A stretch of 64,000 bases of DNA from positions 16,554,001 through 16,618,000 of the forward strand of contig JAKSXM010000132.1 in NCBI GenBank assembly GCA_022575985.1. The letters run 5' to 3'. The stretch comes from Anagrus nilaparvatae (taxonomy: Eukaryota > Arthropoda > Insecta > Hymenoptera > Mymaridae). Below are positions 58,724 to 64,000 of this stretch, piece after piece. A model generated the notes under the pieces. It worked only from the letters and a program-made list of their open reading frames with translations. It ran no database searches and was not told the DNA's origin. The position numbers and the translations under genes were made by a program. Within the stretch, counting starts at the first letter, position 1, and each line of letters starts with the position of its first letter.

Positions 58724-59290
58724 CTACACTAGTTTCATTATCATAAGTATTTCTTCTCTACTATTTTCTATTAAAAAAAAACAATTTTTATTTAGGGCTA
58801 ACTTTTCTTCGCTTTCGATTTTTTTAAAATGATTATTAATATGAATTTTAATCTGCTTTTTTGTTTTAATCATTTTATTGCAATAATCGCAAGAATATGT
58901 TAATTCAAGATTTCTTTTTAAATTATTATTTAATGTGACATTTTTTGTTAATGTTGCTGTTGATTTTTTTTTTTTACAATCTGAAAAAAAATAATAAAAA
59001 TTTTAAATAAATATGTACAAATGTTGAAACAAGTTATTTAAACTTACGATTTTCTTTGGTATGAATCCTTTTAAAATGTTTATTTAAATTTGATTTATAT
59101 GTAAAACTTTTATAACAAACATTACACGAAAGACTTTTCTCTTTTGTGTATATTTTTATATGTTCTTTTAAATGAACTTTTTGTATATAATTTTTATTAC
59201 AAACATAACAATTATAATTTCTAAAATTATTGTGAGTAGTTGAATGTCTATATAGTTTAGATTTATGAATAAATTACTTTTATAAATTTC
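58724..59290 (-). pseudogene. C2H2 zinc-finger protein, partial and probably broken
   Basis: DNA-binding finger protein. Exon-like blocks 59290-59048 and 58980-58724 are joined by a 67-bp intron (GTAAG..CAG). Fingers, N to C: the tail of one (HKSKLYRHSTTHN); CYVCNKNYIQKVHLKEHIKI with Tyr in place of the last His; CNVCYKSFTYKSNLNKHFKR, then IH, intact; CDYCNKMIKTKKQIKIHINN, then H, intact. It ends EEILMIMKLV, stop at 58724-58726. Upstream of HKSKLYRH a stop and an apparent one-base shift break the first finger and no further exons are seen, so it is likely a remnant, though an unseen upstream exon could rescue it. Confidence 0.6.
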
Positions 59291-59930
59291 TTAAATAAGC
59301 TTTTTTGGCTTTTTTAGTCGGCAGATTTTAGTAATTAAATATGTATATGCAAAAATATGTAAAAAGTCTTGCGTTAATTTTTTGATAAAAATAAAATTTG
59401 ATGAAGCATTTGTAAAATATGTTCTTTTCCATTTTCATATTCAAGTGACTTAACTAACTGATAAAAGTTTTGAAATTTTGTTAAATTTTTATAACTGATC
59501 TCTTTAAAACTGAAATTTGCATGGATTTTACATACAATTGATAAATCGCAGTATTTAATACCTTTTACTCCTTATCTTCATAATTTACTAATTAGCATTG
59601 ATAATTTATTGGACCAAAGTTGTGGTTAACAATATATCCAGCTTTTTCATATAGGTACCCTGCTATTTTTATAATGTATACTTTTCTTATGTAAAAATAA
59701 AAATAATTAATCATGACAAAAATGGAGTTAGTAATTGATTTAAAAAGATCTTTAAAGATCATATATTTTACTTAGGGCGATTTAAGAAATTAGTCTTAAA
59801 CGAGGTCTAATGAACATCAGAAGTCAATATCAAAAATAGAACAGTCTTTTAATGTTTCATCTCATGGATTAAACTTTATTTTCTTTCCATTATAATGCTA
59901 AAAATTAATTTCGTCAATTAACCCCCTAGT
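59291..59930. other. AT-rich spacer
   Basis: No gene or repeat recognised. It ends near CCCCCTAGTATATATATA, which resembles the junction at the 3' end of the Helitron-like element at 60684. Confidence 0.5.
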
Positions 59931-59939
59931 ATATATATA

Positions 59940-60684
59940 TCTCTATATATTATAAACGCTGCCGCCGCTGTCGCCTGAGCCCTTTGGGCCAATTTGGTCC
60001 TTTTGGACCAAAATGAACCTTTTGGGCCAATGTGGTCCTTTTGGGCCAAACTGAACCTTTTGGGCCAATGTAGTTTTTTTGGGCAAATCTGGTCCTTTTG
60101 GGCCAATGTGGTCCTTTTGGGCCAATGCGGTTTTTTCTATATTTAACCAATTATTATAAAGTTGTTTTTTTTATGTTTTTATATAATCTATATTTTTTAT
60201 ACTTTGTTTAAGTTTAAAATATAAGTAAAAATAGAAAAATCAAATTTTTCATTTTTTTAAAAATATTTTGACTAAATTGCAAATATTGACTAACACATCT
60301 TTATACTACATACAACCATCTAAAATTATACTAATACACTTTTTTTAGGTTTATTTATCATTTATGTGCATATTGTAATACAGAGTTGTACCTAAAAAAT
60401 TTTTAAAAAGATTTTTTTTTCATTCAGCAGCTAAAAAAATTTAAAAAAAAATTTTTTTTTTGGATCTCGGTAGCCTATTATTTAGTATACACAAAAACGG
60501 TCATTTTCCATCCAGCAGAATTTTTTTTCATAAGAAGTTGCGTTGAAGCTGATTTTTGGCCACTTTTTCTTTTTTACTACACTGTGGTACGCCTTGCAAG
60601 TGATTATAAAAATATACTATCGCAATACTTCAATCACTCTGCGGGGGTTGGCGCGCGTAGCGCGCAGGGGGCGGAGCCCCCTAG
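59940..60684 (+). mobile_element. Helitron-like non-autonomous element, 745 bp
   Basis: The 3' end has the hairpin GGGGGCGGAGCCCCC directly followed by TAG (reading CTAG) and then T, preceded by GCGCGCGTAGCGCGC, a second hairpin. The hairpin core is the same as in the 56.4-kb Helitron. The proposed 5' end is A|TCTCTATATATTATAAAC at 59940, followed by a 19-bp tandem array. The 5' boundary is uncertain because it lies in a TA run. Confidence 0.55.
59985..60131. repeat. 19-bp minisatellite, about eight units
   Basis: Units of the form GTGGTCCTTTTGGGCCAAT. Because 19 is not a multiple of three, all three - strand frames are open and give the same WPKRT/GPKG-like periodic peptide. These ORFs are therefore artefacts of the repeat. 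Confidence 0.85.
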
Positions 60685-60689
60685 TATAT

Positions 60690-61960
60690 ATATACATAAT
60701 ATATATATTAAATTATTGCATGCATTATGCTTTTTGCATAACTGTTGGGGCCTCAGAGCGTTCGTGCATTTCACAAGGTTTAATAGTGGTTCAATGCCGT
60801 CTAAGTAACACGCTTGATGTCTGTATATTGATTCAAGGCGTAGGTAGGGCCAGGAATATTATTTCAGTGTATTATATTTATTACAGACCTTATTGAAGCT
60901 CAATTATAGTAAAAATATTGAAAGAATTTATTTTTGCTCAGGATATTTAAAGATCTGCAATACTTAAGGAAAGTTTTAAGTAATATTTTCTGAATTTAAA
61001 TTTCCCTGACTTTACAGTTGCGGCACTAATTTTTACTTTTCCAACTGAAGGATTCACCAACTAAAATAATATTTTTTTTGCCCGCCCGGGCGTAAAAAGC
61101 GGGTGTAAAATTTTTTGTGAAATTTCAGCACGCGTTTTAAGCCCATTAGGGCAAAAATAGTGTAAGCACTATGGGTGAAATATTTTACACACTAGCGTGA
61201 ACACATATCACTCGAGCCCGGCTTCGCCGAGCACACGTGCTAGTGACCACCATGGTGATTAAACTTTTTCGCCCTTGATACTTAATATACTATTTTATAG
61301 TAAAGGAAATTTAATAATGACTTACAGAAAAATTCTATTCATATTTGCGCCAAAAATAGTCAGTTGAAGTAAAAGTTTTTTGGCTGAATAAAATTTTATC
61401 CAAAAAGTGGATTTAAAAACGCTTTTAAAATTTTTTTTCGTAATCAAAACCAAAAGATAAATAGGTATTAAAAGAAAATTGTTTTTTTTTTTTTTTATTT
61501 ACAATTTTCACAGTTAATAATTTTCTGATAAGAAAACTATATTTTCTTTTTCAAGAAATAAAAATATGTAATAAAAAAATGTAAATATAAACATTACTTC
61601 ATAAATGATAATGAAATTATATTTTATAATAAGGCAAACATACATTATTTATATATACATAAAATTATTAAAAAATTAAAATACCATACATTTCATTATA
61701 AATTTTTTACATGCATGCATAATACGAGTTTATACTTTTTATCATAAATATACGCAATCACATAACAATTTATTACATCATACATTTACTATATAAATGA
61801 TTTTACAAACTTAATTAACATAATATTAAAATATTATTAAATTTAAACATTTTTTTAAAAATATTCTTTCATTCATTCATTCATTCATTTTTAATTTGAA
61901 AAAAAAAATTTATTGTTTATTTCTTTGGATTAAAAAACAATCATCACAATTATTTTTAGG
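60690..61960. other. Non-coding region with a GC-rich hairpin and a CATT microsatellite
   Basis: Includes CCCGCCCGGGCG at about 61081. Near 61218 GCCCGGCTTCGCCGAGC is followed by ACACGTGCTAG and T, which looks like another Helitron 3' end without a paired 5' end. At 61868-61890 there is a short (CATT)n run. No exon recognised. The last part should contain the 3' UTR of the cytochrome b561 gene (- strand). Confidence 0.45.
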
Positions 61961-62798
61961 TCACGTTTCTATATTTATATTAATAACTTTTTCTTGATGT
62001 TGTTGTGGTTCATCTTCTTGTTGTTTATCTTGTGTTGCTTGCATAACCATTTTATCAGATTTACCAAATATTACTCTACATCTTGATGCTGCACCAACGA
62101 GTGGTCTAAATATAACTAAAAATCCAGCGATAAAAAATGATATAAACACCAATGTTCTTGTTACTTCGGTACCTTTCCACCATTGTTTATATGTACCATT
62201 AATTAATGTTGTTAATAATAATATAACGATACAAATACCAGCAAAGCCATGTAATACTTTTATTATTATTGGTTTTACTTTTGGATATAACCAACGTGTA
62301 TTATGTGCAAATATACCAAATGAAGCAACAAATAATGTTAATAATAATGTTATTAAACCTAAGATTGCATGTAATGTTTTAAAATGTGGATAATTATTAT
62401 CATTTTTAAATACTATTATTATTATTAAACCAATAAATAATATTATTAAACCAATTGTTTGTAATATCCAATGGATTGTTAAACGATTTTGACGTTTTAT
62501 TTTTTTGAACATTATTGCTTCACCAGATATTGAAAATACAGCTTGAAGAACTATAAAACCAGCCTGTAAAAAGTCAAAAAGTTATTATACTATATATTTT
62601 ATTTTGTCATTTTATAAGTTTTAAAAAACTTACCCCAAGTGTCATACATATTGGATGCCATGAAAAAAATGTGTAATTGTCAAAAGCCAAATATAAAATG
62701 TATATAACTGGTAATATTATTAGTATATGAGTTAAAAAACTAATTGCTAATGTTAATTTACTTGGGTTCTTTATATTTTTTTCTTTATTTTCTTCCAT
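61961..62798 (-). CDS. Cytochrome b561 domain protein (CYB561D2-like), two coding exons
   Basis: Transmembrane di-heme ferrireductase or ascorbate-dependent electron carrier. Coding exons 62798-62634 (55 codons) and 62563-61961 (200 codons plus stop), joined by a 70-bp GT-AG intron in phase 0. The ATG at 62512 is internal. The protein of about 255 residues has six hydrophobic segments. The four heme-ligand His are in place: SWHPICMTLG (H48), LTIHWILQ (H86), HFKTLHAILG (H120) and KVLHGFAG (H160). The polar tail ends QEDEPQQHQEKVININIET. The start AAAATGG has a good context, and an acceptor-like TTTTTCAG at about 62837 suggests an upstream 5' UTR exon. No lesions. Membrane and exact substrate cannot be told; CYB561D1/D2-type is chosen for the small size without DOMON or SDR2 domains. 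Confidence 0.88.
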
Positions 62799-62970
62799 TT
62801 TATTTTTGTTGTTGATTTTTTTCTTTTTCCAATATCTGAAAAATAAATAAATTATTTAATATTAATTGTAAAAACGTTAAATTGTTGGTATATTTTAATA
62901 CTCCATAATTTGGAGAGAATTTAAAATGTTTTAAGGATGGCTTCAAAACTAATTGTTTTGTAAAATTATA

Positions 62971-63523
62971 GTTCGTAAACTGAGTAAGTCATCTGGTTAA
63001 CTGGATAATTGCAAATATACAATACTACTAATTTAAGGATATTTACTGGTCTTATAATAAAAGCCTTGGTGATTCAAAATTGCATATATGCTGGTAACCT
63101 AGATTGTCACTCAGGTGAAAATTTTGTTACAAAATGAAAATTTAGGATATTTTTTAATACACCCTCCCAAACATATTCCTAAATTGGTTTTTTAAAAAAA
63201 ATTGATCCAACCTGAGAGAGGAGAGTTTTAAAATTTTCAGCACCTTGGTGAAAAATTTGTTACAGTACAAATTTTTGAATTGTAATGACGAATGTAGATG
63301 CCAAATACAGCTGATATGCAAAATCGCACCTTTGAAAAATTTCTCAGATAGGATCAAGTACTTTTACAAATCAATTCAGGAATATGTTCGGGGAAGGAGG
63401 GTGTATTTAAAGATATCCTAAATATTAATTAAGTAAAAAATTTTTACTTGGGTGACAACCTAGCTATTCAGTCTATATGAGACATTTGCAGTTATGTTTG
63501 GTAATTCAAAAGTTTACCTTAAC
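62971..63523. repeat. Foldback element related to the 24.8-kb element, 553 bp
   Basis: Left GTTCGTAAAC.. and right ..GTTTACCTTAAC flanked by TA. Shared with 24807-25508, in the same order: an ATAATTGCAAAT-like word, CACTCAGGTGAAAATTTTGT versus CACCTAGGTGAAAATTTTAC, GAAAATTTAGGATAT, AATACACCC, and CAAATCAATTCAGGAAT. The arms are more diverged, so it is an older member. Confidence 0.6.
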
Positions 63524-64000
63524 TATTATTGGTTTAAAAAAGATATGAATTGAACCCAACGGTGAATCTTTCTTTTTCTTAGAATGTTTTGTAATTGAAA
63601 AACGTTCGCCTGCATGACCGTTCATATCTTTTTTGAATTAACCGTAGTTTGCTCATGCACTGAGCAATATTGATTACCTATTTCCTATCTTACAGTAATT
63701 TTGCTACTTCCCAATTAATTGATAAAAAGATAGTAAAAAGAAAAATTACTATAATATTTTTAATAATTTTCATACTGATATCGAAATTATAGCATTTCTC
63801 CAATATTGTTTGGAGTTTCTTAAAATTTAGATTAATTTTTCAGATGTTAATTTTCAAATTTAAGTAAAAACTCCCCATTTAAGGACGCTCTGTCCACCAC
63901 AGGGTGTTTTTTGCGCAGCATATTTGTAACTAAAATATTTTAACGATATATTTATTTATAATAATTTTTTAATGAAAGAATCAATGCTTTTTAGTATTTA
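63524..64000. other. AT-rich sequence at the right edge
   Basis: No gene or repeat recognised. Confidence 0.5.

Noticed and set aside
59918..60150. Three overlapping - strand ORFs with GPKG/WPKR-like repeats
   Set aside because: They come from the 19-bp tandem array, which reads open in all frames; no start context, family or exon structure supports a gene.
61961..62512. Met at 62512 as the start of the cytochrome b561 gene
   Set aside because: The frame is open upstream to an acceptor at 62563 and joins in phase with 62634-62798, which supplies TM1 and the first heme His.
1..64000. tRNA or rRNA genes, telomeric TTAGG arrays, R1 insertion into 28S rDNA
   Set aside because: No cloverleaf-forming segment with A and B boxes, no TTAGG run and no rDNA-like flank of the R1 copies was noticed on reading; a covariance-model scan was not possible here.

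Overview
This is AT-rich eukaryotic DNA with GT-AG introns, small exons, microsatellites and dense transposon debris. The host genes are animal and insect-like: an SLC6 transporter, a cytochrome b561 protein, a Dnmt3-type DNA methyltransferase relic, C2H2 zinc-finger exons and an F-box/LRR relic. The repeats fit too: R1-clade non-LTR elements, a MULE, PIF/Harbinger, hAT, Helitrons and many foldback MITEs. The very low GC together with a Dnmt3 remnant suggests a GC-poor hymenopteran such as a parasitoid wasp, but an aphid or other insect cannot be excluded from sequence alone. There is no rRNA, tRNA or CRISPR array that I can support.

Layout. 0-15 kb: the last eight coding exons (+ strand) of an SLC6 Na+/Cl--dependent transporter with glycine-transporter-like signatures. 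The first exons lie left of the window, and the introns carry several foldback MITEs. 15-22 kb: gene-poor, with MITEs and one old R1 relic. 22.2-23.4 kb: a complete short MULE element with inverted ends, a 10-bp target duplication and an open 267-codon transposase fragment, followed by a decayed Thr/Pro/Ser-rich gene. 24.8-27.1 kb: a 702-bp foldback element, then a repeat element carrying an 809-bp array of 25-bp units. 27.4-31.2 kb: an R1-clade retrotransposon (- strand) with gag, endonuclease and the start of RT, lacking its 3' half. 31.4-32 kb: a PIF/Harbinger transposase relic. 33-40 kb: mostly non-coding, with a probable LTR-retroelement remnant and a 0.9-1.3 kb direct duplication. 40-46.6 kb: two more R1 fragments, another minisatellite element, a MITE and a hAT-like relic. 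47.1-48.6 kb: an F-box/LRR pseudogene. 50.3-51.3 kb: a 990-bp foldback element with a TAA target duplication. 51.9-54 kb: a fourth broken R1 copy.

54.6-58.0 kb holds four exons of a Dnmt3 methyltransferase domain with two in-frame stops and at least one frameshift. Its introns are invaded by a half foldback element and by a Helitron with both ends intact. It is followed by a C2H2 zinc-finger remnant (- strand), a second Helitron-like element, and on the - strand an apparently intact two-exon cytochrome b561 domain gene (61.96-62.80 kb). A relative of the 24.8-kb foldback element lies near the right edge.

Only the SLC6 gene and the cytochrome b561 gene look intact, and nothing indicates that they work together. 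The rest is a transposon graveyard in which several distinct non-autonomous families can be recognised by comparing copies inside the window.
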